In this document: positions 35,127 to 43,832 of the stretch, in pieces
How the letters are laid out: each line of letters opens with the position of its first letter
Position numbering within the stretch: the stretch's first letter is position 1
Assembly (NCBI RefSeq): GCF_001403795.1
Contig: NZ_CXSU01000005.1
Span: 1-64,000 of the forward strand
DNA length: 64,000 nt
Reading direction: 5' to 3'
Source of the DNA: Jannaschia donghaensis
Lineage (GTDB): Bacteria; Pseudomonadota; Alphaproteobacteria; Rhodobacterales; Rhodobacteraceae
The notes under the pieces: model-generated
What the model was told of the DNA's origin: nothing
Databases searched by the model: none
Seen by the model: the letters and a program-made list of their open reading frames with translations, nothing else
Translations under genes and position numbers: made by a program

Positions 35127-35638
35127 TTCAGCTGCTGCGGCAGGCCGGCGGTCACCAGGACCACCCGGTCGGCATATGTGGCCAGCCGCTGGTTGAGCGC
35201 GCCCTGCATCCGCTGGAACCGGCGGGCCATCGCATTGTCCGGGGTGATGCCGCCGCCGACATCGTTCGACACCACGACGAACGTCGCCCGAGACCGCCGC
35301 ATGGCAAAAAGCCATTCTTCCGCAAGGGATTGCCAATCGTCTTCGTCCATCATCCGGTTCGTCAGCCACATTGTCGCGCAATCGATCAGGACGGTGTCGT
35401 CCGTGCCGAACCGCGTGCAGACGGCGGCAAGGGTGTCTGCCGCCTCGACCAGCGACCACTCTGGTCCACGTCGCGCGGCGTGGTCGGCCACCTTGGCCCG
35501 CATCTCTGCATCCAGGATGCGGGCGGTCGCGACATAGCTTTTTTTGCCCCCCAGGCGAGCGATTTCCGCTTCTGCCCATAAGGACTTACCGGATGCGGCA
35601 TGGCCCAGGACCAAGGTGATGTCCGAATTTTCTGACAC
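35123..35638 (-). CDS. cobU: adenosylcobinamide kinase/guanylyltransferase
   Basis: 171 residues, normal length. The P-loop GHAASGKS (12-19) and the Walker B-like LIDCATMWLTN are typical for CobU/CobP, as is VVVSNDVGGGITPDN. It phosphorylates and guanylylates adenosylcobinamide in the late cobalamin pathway. Coupled to a CobC-like phosphatase. The B12-dependent ribonucleotide reductase in this window gives the cell a need for cobalamin. Confidence 0.95.
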   Translation of the reverse strand: MSENSDITLVLGHAASGKSLWAEAEIARLGGKKSYVATARILDAEMRAKVADHAARRGPEWSLVEAADTLAAVCTRFGTDDTVLIDCATMWLTNRMMDEDDWQSLAEEWLFAMRRSRATFVVVSNDVGGGITPDNAMARRFQRMQGALNQRLATYADRVVLVTAGLPQQLK

Positions 35639-35655
35639 TGTTAGGGAACTCTTAA

Positions 35656-35684
35656 TGATCCATCGGCGTAGTCTTGTCGTAGTT
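35656..35684 (+). promoter_or_regulatory. possible RpoE-type promoter of rpoH2
   Basis: TGATCC, 18 nt, then TAGTT, starting 82 nt before the rpoH2 ATG. It resembles the ECF RpoE (ChrR-controlled, singlet oxygen) promoter of Rhodobacter, TGATCC-N18-TAAGA-like; in R. sphaeroides rpoHII belongs to the RpoE regulon. The match at -10 is partial. Confidence 0.5.
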
Positions 35685-35737
35685 GGATGTATGATGCCAC
35701 GTCACGGCACATCGCATGCACCCCAGGGAGACTTGAG

Positions 35738-36616
35738 ATGGCTCTAGATTTCAATAGTGATACGTCCTTGTCCCGGCGTGCGATGAAAGCCGAATTGCTG
35801 GACGCAGAGACAGAGTTGCGCCTTGCCTATGCCTGGCGCGATGACCGCTGCGAGGAAAGCCTGCACCGGCTGATCACTGCTTACATGCGTCTGGCGATTT
35901 CGATGGCCTCGAAATTCCGTCGGTACGGTGCGCCGATGAACGACCTGATCCAGGAAGCCGGGCTGGGTCTTATGAAAGCCGCTGAAAAATTCGACCCCGA
36001 CCGCGGTGTTCGTTTTTCGACCTATGCCGTCTGGTGGATCAAGGCATCGATCCAAGACTATGTGATGCGCAACTGGTCGATGGTCCGCACCGGATCCACC
36101 AGCAGCCAGAAATCCCTGTTTTTCAACCTGCGCCGTGTCCAGGCCCGTCTTGAGCGGGAAGCTGCGTCTGATGGTGTCGCGCTGGACCGCCAGACCATGC
36201 GCGAGAAGATCGCGACCGAAGTCGGCGTTCCGCTGCGCGACGTGGAAATGATGGAAGGTCGTCTGGGCGGATCTGATTTCAGCCTGAACGCCACGCAGTC
36301 GTCGGAAGATGAAGGGCGTGAGTGGATCGACGCCCTGGAAGACGATTGCGCGCAGGCCGAAGAGACGGTCGAGCTGAAGCACGACAACGCGATGCTGCGC
36401 GAGTGGCTGTTGATGGCCTTGTCGGCCCTCAACGACCGGGAGCGGTTCATCGTGCGCGAACGCAAGCTGCGGGAAGACCCCCGTACGCTGGAGTCGCTTG
36501 GCAATGAGTTGAAGTTGTCCAAAGAGCGTGTGCGTCAGTTGGAGGCCGCGGCCTTCGCCAAGATGCGCAAATCGCTTGAAGCCGAAAGCAAGGAGGTTTT
36601 TGGCTTCCTCGCGTGA
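35738..36616 (+). CDS. rpoH: RNA polymerase sigma-32 factor, RpoH2 type
   Basis: 292 residues. Region 2 (DLIQEAGLGLMKAAEKFDPDRGVRFSTYA, read in two parts) and the RpoH box SQKSLFFNLRR (about 128-138) identify a heat-shock sigma factor; region 4 carries LSKERVRQLEAAAF. The substitutions around the RpoH box and the promoter type suggest RpoHII, which in Rhodobacter governs the response to singlet oxygen and other stress. ATG 35738 follows AGGGAG. Its TGA overlaps the GTG of the ChaN-like gene. The paralogue assignment is inferred. Confidence 0.93.
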   Translation: MALDFNSDTSLSRRAMKAELLDAETELRLAYAWRDDRCEESLHRLITAYMRLAISMASKFRRYGAPMNDLIQEAGLGLMKAAEKFDPDRGVRFSTYAVWWIKASIQDYVMRNWSMVRTGSTSSQKSLFFNLRRVQARLEREAASDGVALDRQTMREKIATEVGVPLRDVEMMEGRLGGSDFSLNATQSSEDEGREWIDALEDDCAQAEETVELKHDNAMLREWLLMALSALNDRERFIVRERKLREDPRTLESLGNELKLSKERVRQLEAAAFAKMRKSLEAESKEVFGFLA

Positions 36617-37341
36617 ATTACCTGATCGCCTTGCTGACCGTCGTCAGCGTTTCGACTTTTCCGGCGGGGGCGCAAACGCTGCCCCCGGCGGATATTTATG
36701 TGTTGGGCGAAATCCACGACAACCCCCATCATCACGTTGTTCAGGCCCGTCTGGTGGAAACGCTGGACCCCGCCGCCGTCGTGTTCGAGCAATTGACCGA
36801 CGAACAGGCGGACCGGTTGTCGCCGGACACGCCGCGCGATGCGCATGTTCTTGGTGAAATTTTCGACTGGGCCAACAGCGGCTGGCCCGACATCGCGATG
36901 TACGCCCCGATCATGGCCGCGACCGACGCGCCGATCCTGGGGGCGGCGGGCGCACCCGACGATCTATCCGCCTATGGTCTGTCCGATCCACTGCCACAGG
37001 CGGAACAAACTGCACGCGAGCAATTGCAGGCCGACGCGCACTGCGGTGCTCTTCCCGCAGCGATGTTGCCGCAGTTCGTGCAGCGTCAGCGACAGGCCGA
37101 CGCGCTGTTTGCATCCCGCACCATCGCGGCCTTCGATCGCTACGGCGGCCCCGTGGTCCTGATCGCGGGCAACGGGCACGCGCGAACCGATTGGGGGGTG
37201 CCGGCGGCCATCGCGCGCGTTCGGCCCGACCTGCGCGTGGTCGCGTTGATCCAGGGCGAAGGCGGCGAGACGCTGCCCGGCGACGTGACCGTGCAAAGCG
37301 ACGCACCCGACCGTGACGACCCCTGCGCGGCCTTCCGCTAG
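36613..37341 (+). CDS. ChaN-family haem/iron-binding protein
   Basis: 242 residues from GTG (GTGA overlap with rpoH2). Signal peptide YLIALLTVVSVSTFPAGAQ, no Cys lipobox. VYVLGEIHDNPHHHVVQ-type segment (IYVLGEIHDNPHHH, 28-41) and LIAGNGHARTDWGVP match the ChaN/DUF399 fold, which binds haem cofacially in Campylobacter. The role here is unknown; periplasmic location is predicted. Confidence 0.85.
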   Translation: MNYLIALLTVVSVSTFPAGAQTLPPADIYVLGEIHDNPHHHVVQARLVETLDPAAVVFEQLTDEQADRLSPDTPRDAHVLGEIFDWANSGWPDIAMYAPIMAATDAPILGAAGAPDDLSAYGLSDPLPQAEQTAREQLQADAHCGALPAAMLPQFVQRQRQADALFASRTIAAFDRYGGPVVLIAGNGHARTDWGVPAAIARVRPDLRVVALIQGEGGETLPGDVTVQSDAPDRDDPCAAFR

Positions 37342-37384
37342 GTCGACGGCTGCCCTAGACATTGGCGTTGAACCGGAGGGGCAC

Positions 37385-38578
37385 ATGCTGACCGACAAGA
37401 CCATCTTGCTGATCATCGGGGGCGGCATCGCCGCGTTCCGGTCGCTCGACCTGATGCGGCGTCTGCGGGACCGCGGCGCACATGTGACACCCGTTCTGAC
37501 CCACGCGGCCGAGGAATTCGTGACACCGCTGTCGGTGTCGGCCCTGGCCGCCAGCAAGGTATACCGAGACCTGTTCGACCTGACCGACGAGGCCGAGATG
37601 GGGCACATCGAACTGAGCCGGGCCGCCGATCTTGTCCTCGTCTGTCCGGCCACGGCGAACCTGATGGCGCGCATGGCGGGGGGCTTGGCCGATGATCTGG
37701 CGACGACACTTCTGCTGGCGACGGACACGCCGGTGATGATCGTGCCGGCGATGAACGTCCGCATGTGGGAACATCCGGCCACGCAGCGCAATCTGGCCAC
37801 GCTGCGCGCCGATGGCATCGCGGTGGTCGGACCGGTGGACGGGGCGATGGCCTGCGGCGAGTTCGGCCCCGGTCGCCTGTCGGACGTGCCCGACATCGTG
37901 TCGGCGGTCGAGGCGCATTTCGTCGAAGGCCCCCTGTCCGGCAAGCATGTCCTCGTCACGTCCGGCCCCACGCACGAGCCGATCGACCCCGTCCGCTATA
38001 TCGCCAATCGGTCGTCGGGGGCGCAGGGCACGGCCATCGCCACGGCGCTGCGCGATCTGGGCGCACGCGTTACATTCGTGACAGGCCCCGCCGACGTGCC
38101 ACCGCCCGCCGGGGTCGATGTCGTTCGGGTGCAGACCGCGCAGCAGATGCTGGACGCGACCCTTGCCGCGCTGCCCGCCGATGTCGCGGTCATGGCGGCC
38201 GCCGTCGCAGATTGGCGGGTCGAGAATGCGAGCGGGTCGAAAATGAAGAAGGACGCAAGCGGTGCCGCCCCGGTCCTGTCGTTCGCCGAAAACCCCGACA
38301 TCCTGAAGACGGTCGCGCAAGGCACCACACGGCCCCGGCTGGTCGTCGGGTTCGCGGCGGAAACGGATGATGTGACGGCCCACGCGACGGCAAAACGGGG
38401 GCGCAAGGGCTGCGACTGGATCGTGGCGAACGATGTCTCTCCGGCGACCGGCATCATGGGCGGATCCGAGAATTCCGTCACGCTCATCACCGACGCGGGG
38501 GCCGAAGACTGGCCGCGTCTGTCCAAGGCGGAAACCGCGCGACGCCTGGCTGTGCGCATCGCGGAGGCGTTGAGATGA
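37385..38578 (+). CDS. coaBC: phosphopantothenoylcysteine synthetase/decarboxylase
   Basis: 397 residues. The N-terminal flavoprotein half (CoaC) has IGGGIAAFRSLDLMRRL, the His of MGHIELSRAADL, PAMNVRMWEHPATQRNL (PASANT-equivalent) and ACGEFGPGRL; the CoaB half begins near 190 with VLVTSGPTHEPIDPVRYIANRS and includes the AAAVADWR loop. It makes 4'-phosphopantetheine for coenzyme A in two steps. Strong GGAGG site. Stop overlaps the dut start (ATGA). Confidence 0.96.
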   Translation: MLTDKTILLIIGGGIAAFRSLDLMRRLRDRGAHVTPVLTHAAEEFVTPLSVSALAASKVYRDLFDLTDEAEMGHIELSRAADLVLVCPATANLMARMAGGLADDLATTLLLATDTPVMIVPAMNVRMWEHPATQRNLATLRADGIAVVGPVDGAMACGEFGPGRLSDVPDIVSAVEAHFVEGPLSGKHVLVTSGPTHEPIDPVRYIANRSSGAQGTAIATALRDLGARVTFVTGPADVPPPAGVDVVRVQTAQQMLDATLAALPADVAVMAAAVADWRVENASGSKMKKDASGAAPVLSFAENPDILKTVAQGTTRPRLVVGFAAETDDVTAHATAKRGRKGCDWIVANDVSPATGIMGGSENSVTLITDAGAEDWPRLSKAETARRLAVRIAEALR

Positions 38579-39042
38579 GCGTTCTGATCGAAGTCACCCG
38601 GACCCACGGGGCCGACCCCGATCTGCCGTTGCCCAGCTATGCGACCTTGGGGGCGGCTGGGGCTGACCTGCACGCCGATACCGGCGGCAAGACGATTGCC
38701 TTGGCGCCCGGTGCCCGCATTCTGGTGGGGACGGGTTTGAATATCGCTATCCCGCGCGGATATGAGATGCAAATCCGACCCAGGTCGGGCCTGGCGTTGA
38801 AGCATGGGGTGACCCTGGCCAACGCCCCCGGTACGATCGACAGCGACTATCGCGGCCCCTTGGGCGTGATCCTGATCAATCTTGGATCGGACAGTTTCGA
38901 TATCGAACACGGGATGCGCATCGCACAGGCCGTCGTCGCCCCCGTGGTGCTGGCCCGGTTCGAGGTGATCGAAGAGCTTGGCATGACGAAACGGGGCAAC
39001 GCCGGGTTCGGTTCGACCGGGGTGGGGGCCAAGCGGCCGTGA
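38575..39042 (+). CDS. dut: dUTP diphosphatase
   Basis: 155 residues. The five dUTPase motifs are seen: AGADLHAD, RSGLALKHG (PRSGLA), NAPGTIDSDYRG, RIAQAVVAPV and the C-terminal GFGSTG P-loop-like motif that closes over the substrate. Trimeric enzyme that removes dUTP and makes dUMP. Coupled to coaBC, a common arrangement. Confidence 0.96.
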   Translation: MSVLIEVTRTHGADPDLPLPSYATLGAAGADLHADTGGKTIALAPGARILVGTGLNIAIPRGYEMQIRPRSGLALKHGVTLANAPGTIDSDYRGPLGVILINLGSDSFDIEHGMRIAQAVVAPVVLARFEVIEELGMTKRGNAGFGSTGVGAKRP

Positions 39043-40094
39043 TGGTCGTCCTGATCCTTGCGGCGGCGATCTGGGGCATGGGCGTTTACCTGAAAACGCC
39101 GGTCCAGGCGCGCGCCCTAATGCTGGCGCTGCTGTACGTTGCGGTTCTGTTTGTGCAATTCGCCCTTCCCGACGGCCATCCCCTGCGAAATTCCTTGGGC
39201 GGATCGCCGGGGCAATGGCTGGTCTTTGGGGCCATGGTGGCCGCGATCCTGGGCTATCGCCAGGTGCTGGGGCGCGTCCGCAGCAAAGCCCAGACGGTCG
39301 AAGCCGCGCGCGACGGGACTGACGCCCCGGCGCAGACGGGGCCGTTCTCGGACGTCGAGCTGGAGCGGTATGCCCGCCACATCATGTTGCGCGAAGTCGG
39401 CGGGCCGGGGCAACGACGGCTAAAGGATGCGAAGGTGCTGGTCATCGGTGCCGGCGGGCTGGGGTCGCCCGTCCTTTTGTATCTGGGCGCGGCGGGCGTC
39501 GGTACGCTGGGTGTCATCGACGACGACATCGTGTCGTTGTCGAACCTGCAGCGCCAGATCGTGCATGCCGACGATCGCGGCGGGCAGCCCAAGGTCTTCT
39601 CGGCCGAAACGGGCCTGCGGGGGTTGAACCCGCATGTCACGGTCCGCCCTTACAACCGCCGGCTGACGGCCGATATCGCGCCCGATCTGTTCGCCGATTA
39701 CGACCTGATCGTCGATGGATCGGACAGCTTTGCAACACGTCGAATCGTGAACGCCGCGGCCGTCGCAGCGGGCAAACCGCTGATCGCGGGTGCCATCACC
39801 CAGTGGGAAGGACAGGTCACGATCTACGATCCGGCGCGCGGCGCGCCCTGTCTGACGTGCCTGTTCCCCGACGCCCCGGCCGCCGGCCTGGCCCCCAGTT
39901 GCGCCGAAGCCGGCGTCATCGGGGCCTTGCCGGGCATCGTCGGATCGATCATGGCGCTGGAAACCATTAAGGAGATCACGGGTGCCGGCACGACCCTGCG
40001 CGGCGCCATGCTGCTGTGGGACGGGCTGGACGCAGAGGCGCGGCGCGTGAAGATCGGGCGACGACAGGGCTGCGCGACCTGCGGATCCGTCTGA
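39042..40094 (+). CDS. MoeB/ThiF-family adenylyltransferase with membrane N-terminus
   Basis: 350 residues from ATG 39042 (the preceding GTG in frame is an alternative). The first 75 residues carry two hydrophobic segments (ILAAAIWGMGVYL; MLALLYVAVLFVQFAL) and perhaps a third (WLVFGAMVAAILGY). The E1-like domain follows: RYARHIMLREVGGPGQRRL, VIGAGGLGSPVLLYLGAAGVG (first part), Arg finger SNLQRQ, the zinc Cys pairs CLTC and CATC. It activates the C-terminus of a MoaD/ThiS-type protein. The membrane anchor is seen in related Rhodobacteraceae-type proteins but is unlike E. coli MoeB. Confidence 0.88.
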   Translation: MVVLILAAAIWGMGVYLKTPVQARALMLALLYVAVLFVQFALPDGHPLRNSLGGSPGQWLVFGAMVAAILGYRQVLGRVRSKAQTVEAARDGTDAPAQTGPFSDVELERYARHIMLREVGGPGQRRLKDAKVLVIGAGGLGSPVLLYLGAAGVGTLGVIDDDIVSLSNLQRQIVHADDRGGQPKVFSAETGLRGLNPHVTVRPYNRRLTADIAPDLFADYDLIVDGSDSFATRRIVNAAAVAAGKPLIAGAITQWEGQVTIYDPARGAPCLTCLFPDAPAAGLAPSCAEAGVIGALPGIVGSIMALETIKEITGAGTTLRGAMLLWDGLDAEARRVKIGRRQGCATCGSV

Positions 40095-40159
40095 CCCCTT
40101 GCGCCGGGACGGCATCGCTGCATCATTGCCGGTGACCCAACTCCCCGGAGGATAGCCCG

Positions 40160-40948
40160 ATGAAGACCCTTGCCCTGCTTGCCGCGCTCGGCCTTGCGAT
40201 GCCTGCCTTTGCCGATGGACATCTGCCCGATCTGGGCGGGCGGACCGTGACCATCGCGACGGAGGACGCCTATCCCCCGCTGCAGTTCAAGGACCCTGCC
40301 AGCGGCGATGCGATCGGTTGGGAATACGACGCCATGGCCGAGATCGCGACGCGCATCAACATCACGCCCGAGTACGAGAAGATCAGCTGGGACGCGATGA
40401 TTCCCGCCGTATCCGAAGGTCAGATGGACATGGGGATGACCGGCATCACGATCCGGGACGATCGCAAGGAAACCGTCGATTTCTCCGACCCCTACATGCG
40501 GTCTGAAATGGTGATGATGGTGCGGGGCGACGAAGATCGCTTCACCGATGCCGCCGGGTTCGCTGCCGACCCGGACCTGCTGATGGCCGCGCAACCGGGA
40601 ACGACGCCGTTCTATGTCGGCGTTTATGACGTGCTGGACGGGGACGAGGCGAACCCGCGCATCAAATTGTTCGAGACGTTCGGCGCAACGGTGCAGGCCC
40701 TGCGTGCCGGCGACGTCGATTTGATTTTGACGGATGGCACGGCTGGCAACGGTTATGTCGCGGCGTCGGACGGTGGGCTGAAGATCGTGGGAGAAACGCT
40801 GGGAACGGAGGATTTCGGCTTTATCTTCCCTAAGGGTTCGGAGGAATTGATCGGTGCGATGAACGCCGCCATCGCGTCGATGAAGGACGACGGGACGATC
40901 GACGCGCTGAACACGAAGTGGTTCCTCGACTACAAGCTGGGCGGTTGA
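40160..40948 (+). CDS. amino-acid ABC transporter substrate-binding protein
   Basis: 262 residues with signal peptide ([17 protein letters not shown]). Family 3 solute-binding features: [31 protein letters not shown] and [21 protein letters not shown] (first 20). Polar or acidic amino acids are the usual ligands. It is followed by the permease gene after 20 nt; no ATPase gene is adjacent, so one encoded elsewhere must be used. Confidence 0.9.
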   Translation: MKTLALLAALGLAMPAFADGHLPDLGGRTVTIATEDAYPPLQFKDPASGDAIGWEYDAMAEIATRINITPEYEKISWDAMIPAVSEGQMDMGMTGITIRDDRKETVDFSDPYMRSEMVMMVRGDEDRFTDAAGFAADPDLLMAAQPGTTPFYVGVYDVLDGDEANPRIKLFETFGATVQALRAGDVDLILTDGTAGNGYVAASDGGLKIVGETLGTEDFGFIFPKGSEELIGAMNAAIASMKDDGTIDALNTKWFLDYKLGG

Positions 40949-40968
40949 TCGGCTGAGGGGGAGGGCCC

Positions 40969-41757
40969 TTGCGGCCTTCCGACACATCCGACCGCGACTT
41001 TCCGTGGTGGCTTCTGGCGGTGGCCGTCCTGCTGGGGACGGCCTATGTCGTCGTGCTGATGGACGATGGCGCGCGGCAGGTCCTATCGACCCTTCGCCGG
41101 GGCATCTGGATCACGGTTCTGGTCACGCTCACCGGTTTTGCCGCGGCATCGGTCGTGGGGCTGGGGCTGGCGCTGATGTTGTTGTCTCGGTCTCTGATCG
41201 CGCGTCAGATCGCACGGTTTTACATTGAAATCGTGCGCGGCATCCCGATTCTCGTCCTTCTGCTCTATGTCGCGTTCGTTCTGGCCCCCGCACTTGTGGC
41301 GTTCTGGAACTGGATCGGTCTGCCCGAGGCGCGAACGCGGGATTTTCCTCTGCTGTGGCGCGCTGTTCTGGCGCTGGTCATCGCCTATTCATCCTTCATC
41401 GCCGAAGTCTTCCGCGCCGGTCTTCAATCGGTCGATCCGGGCCAGATCGAGGCGGCCAAGGCGCTGGGGTTGAAACGCGTCCACATCTTTCGCCACATCG
41501 TCTTTCCCCAGGCGATCCGCACGATCCTGCCGCCGCTGGGCAATGATTTCGTAGCGATGGTGAAGGATTCCAGCCTCGTTTCCGTCGTGGGCGTGATGGA
41601 TATCGCGCAGCTGGGCAAGCTGACGGCGGCGGGCAATTTCCGGTACTTCGAGACTTATAACGTGGTCGCGCTGATCTATCTGACGATGACTATTCTGCTG
41701 TCGCTGGGACTGCGCCGGCTGGAGCGTAAGTTGGGCGATTTTCAGCACCGGTCCTGA
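40969..41757 (+). CDS. amino-acid ABC transporter permease
   Basis: 262 residues from TTG 40969, with GGGGGAGGG upstream; no better start. Five or so membrane segments and the polar-amino-acid permease signature: YIEIVRGIPILVLLLY and EAAKALGLKRVHIFRHIVFP (the EAA loop). One protein for both halves of the membrane channel, or a partner is encoded elsewhere. The set lacks the ATP-binding gene. Confidence 0.88.
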   Translation: MRPSDTSDRDFPWWLLAVAVLLGTAYVVVLMDDGARQVLSTLRRGIWITVLVTLTGFAAASVVGLGLALMLLSRSLIARQIARFYIEIVRGIPILVLLLYVAFVLAPALVAFWNWIGLPEARTRDFPLLWRAVLALVIAYSSFIAEVFRAGLQSVDPGQIEAAKALGLKRVHIFRHIVFPQAIRTILPPLGNDFVAMVKDSSLVSVVGVMDIAQLGKLTAAGNFRYFETYNVVALIYLTMTILLSLGLRRLERKLGDFQHRS

Positions 41758-41800
41758 TTGTCGCACCCCCCTTCAATGGGTCGTCGCAGGTGATACATGA

Positions 41801-41820
41801 ATTTCAGAAATTACTGAAAT
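41801..41820. promoter_or_regulatory. 7-6-7 palindrome at the regulator start
   Basis: ATTTCAG, six A/T-rich bases (AAATTA), CTGAAAT. It runs into the annotated ATG (41819) of the GbsR/MarR gene, so it is a likely autoregulatory operator, and it may mean that translation begins at the next ATG (41828). Confidence 0.5.
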
Positions 41821-42379
41821 GGTCGACATGGCGCTTTCACCTCTGCATCAGGACTTCATCTGGCACTTCGGCGAGATGGGCAGCCGTTGGGGCATGAACC
41901 GGACGGTCGGGCAAATCTACGCCCTGCTTTTCCTATCCGAAGAGCCGCTGAACGCCGAGACGATCACAGCGGACCTGGGGATCAGCCGTTCGAATACCTC
42001 GATGGGTCTCAAGGAGTTACAGGCCTGGAATCTGGTGCGGATGCGCCATGTGCAGGGCGACCGGCGCGATTATTTCACCACGCCCGACGATCTGTGGGAA
42101 ATCGTCCGAACGCTGGTGGCCGAACGCCGCAAGCGGGAGGTCGATCCCACCCTGACCAAACTGCGAGAGCTGGAGATGGCCGGACCACAGGGCGACGCCT
42201 ATGCCGAAGCGCGGATTGCCGAATTGCGCGAGATGATCGAGATGATGACCCAGTTTCACGATGAGATGAATCGTCTGGAAACCGAACGTTTGGTACAACT
42301 GATGACGATGGGTCGCAAACTTGGCGGACTGCTGGACAAGGGTCCCCGCCTGAACCCGTTCCGGAGGGCCGCGAAATGA
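41819..42379 (+). CDS. GbsR/MarR-family transcriptional regulator
   Basis: 186 residues (183 if translation begins at 41828). A winged helix-turn-helix core: GRANLRP-like alternatives were rejected; in frame it reads GQIYALLFLSEEPLNAETI, then DLGISRSNTSMGLKELQAW as recognition helix, and a C-terminal helical dimerisation part. GbsR-type regulators respond to choline or other small ligands. The stop overlaps the cioA start (ATGA), so it likely controls cioAB and itself through the palindrome at 41801-41820. Confidence 0.87.
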   Translation: MVDMALSPLHQDFIWHFGEMGSRWGMNRTVGQIYALLFLSEEPLNAETITADLGISRSNTSMGLKELQAWNLVRMRHVQGDRRDYFTTPDDLWEIVRTLVAERRKREVDPTLTKLRELEMAGPQGDAYAEARIAELREMIEMMTQFHDEMNRLETERLVQLMTMGRKLGGLLDKGPRLNPFRRAAK

Positions 42380-43827
42380 TGGACACCCTGATCCTGAGCC
42401 GCATCCAGTTTGCGGCCAATATCTCCTTCCATATCCTGTTCCCCACGATCACGATCGCGCTGGGCTGGTTCCTGCTGTTCTTCAAGCTGCGCTTTCAATG
42501 GACCGGCGATTTCAAGTGGATGGAAGCCTACCGCTTCTGGGTCAAGATCTTCGCGCTGTCATTCGCGATGGGGGTGGTGTCGGGTATCACGATGTCGTTC
42601 CAGTTCGGCACCAACTGGCCGGGCTTCATGGAAACCGTGGGCAATATCGCGGGGCCGCTTCTGGCCTATGAGGTGATGACGGCCTTCTTCCTGGAGGCGG
42701 TGTTCATCGGGATCATGCTGTTCGGATTTTCGCGCGTGCCCGGCTGGTTGCATACGCTGGCGACGTTTCTTGTCGCCTTCGGTACCACGATGTCGACCTT
42801 CTGGATCATCGTGCTGAATTCCTGGATGCACACGCCGCAGGGGTTCGAGATGGTCGACGGCGTCGCCTTCGCGACCGATTGGTGGGCGATCATCTTCAAC
42901 CCGTCGATGCCGTACCGTCTTGCCCACATGCTTTTGGCATCCGGTCTGACCGTGGCCTTTGTGATCGCGGGGATCGCCGCCTTCCGCTACATCCGTGGTG
43001 ACCGGAAGGAGACGGTGCGCACGCAGATCCGCGTCGGCATAACCTTCGCCGCGCTGCTGATCCCGATCCAGATCTTCATGGGCGACCTGCACGGGCTCAA
43101 CACGCTCGAGCATCAGCCCGCCAAGGTCGCGGCGATGGAGGGCAACTGGTCCGATACCGACGGCAACACCCCCCTGATCTTGTTCGGCCTGCCGAACGAG
43201 GAGACGCGATCGAACGATTTCGAGATCGCCGTGCCCAACATGGCATCTATCATCTTGACCCATAGCGCCGAGGGGGCGATCCCCGCGCTCGATGAATTCG
43301 TCACTGAGGACGGCGACGTTCTGCACCCGCCGGTCGGCAAGGTGTTCTGGTCGTTCCGCACGATGATCGGGACCGGCGTGGCGATGCTCCTGATGTCCTG
43401 GGGCTCGCTGATCTTCCTGTGGCGGCGCAAGCCCTGCGAGGAGACCGGCACCGACCGGCGGTTCATGATCCGCCACCTGCCGAAACCGCTGCTCTATGCC
43501 TTGGTGCCGATGGCGCTGTCGGGCTGGGTCGCCACGCTGGCGGGCTGGTACACGACCGAGATCGGGCGTCAGCCGTGGCTGGTGAACGGTGTTATGACGA
43601 CGGAAATGGCCGTAGCCGATGTGCCCGCGCCGCTGGTCCTGTCGACGCTGCTGGGCTACCTCGCGATCTATGCGGCATTGCTTTTCGCCTATATCGGCGT
43701 GGTCGTCTATCTGGCCGTGAAAGCCCGCCACGACGAGCCGTTGGAAAGTCTGACGCCTGCGTCGGGCGAGGCGCTGGTCGACGTCATCGCACGGGAGGAT
43801 CGCGGCGGCGCGGTCCCGGCGGAGTAG
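42376..43827 (+). CDS. cytochrome bd-type ubiquinol oxidase subunit I
   Basis: 483 residues with nine predicted membrane segments. The haem-ligand His near the N-terminus (RIQFAANISFHILFPT), ALSFAMGVVSGITMSFQFGT, the Q-loop with GDLHGLNTLEHQPAK and the TEIGRQPW motif are those of CydA/CioA. The Q-loop is short, as in the cyanide-insensitive CioA group. It oxidises ubiquinol and reduces oxygen with subunit II. Coupled to the upstream GbsR/MarR gene. Confidence 0.94.
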   Translation: MMDTLILSRIQFAANISFHILFPTITIALGWFLLFFKLRFQWTGDFKWMEAYRFWVKIFALSFAMGVVSGITMSFQFGTNWPGFMETVGNIAGPLLAYEVMTAFFLEAVFIGIMLFGFSRVPGWLHTLATFLVAFGTTMSTFWIIVLNSWMHTPQGFEMVDGVAFATDWWAIIFNPSMPYRLAHMLLASGLTVAFVIAGIAAFRYIRGDRKETVRTQIRVGITFAALLIPIQIFMGDLHGLNTLEHQPAKVAAMEGNWSDTDGNTPLILFGLPNEETRSNDFEIAVPNMASIILTHSAEGAIPALDEFVTEDGDVLHPPVGKVFWSFRTMIGTGVAMLLMSWGSLIFLWRRKPCEETGTDRRFMIRHLPKPLLYALVPMALSGWVATLAGWYTTEIGRQPWLVNGVMTTEMAVADVPAPLVLSTLLGYLAIYAALLFAYIGVVVYLAVKARHDEPLESLTPASGEALVDVIAREDRGGAVPAE

Positions 43828-43832
43828 GGCGG

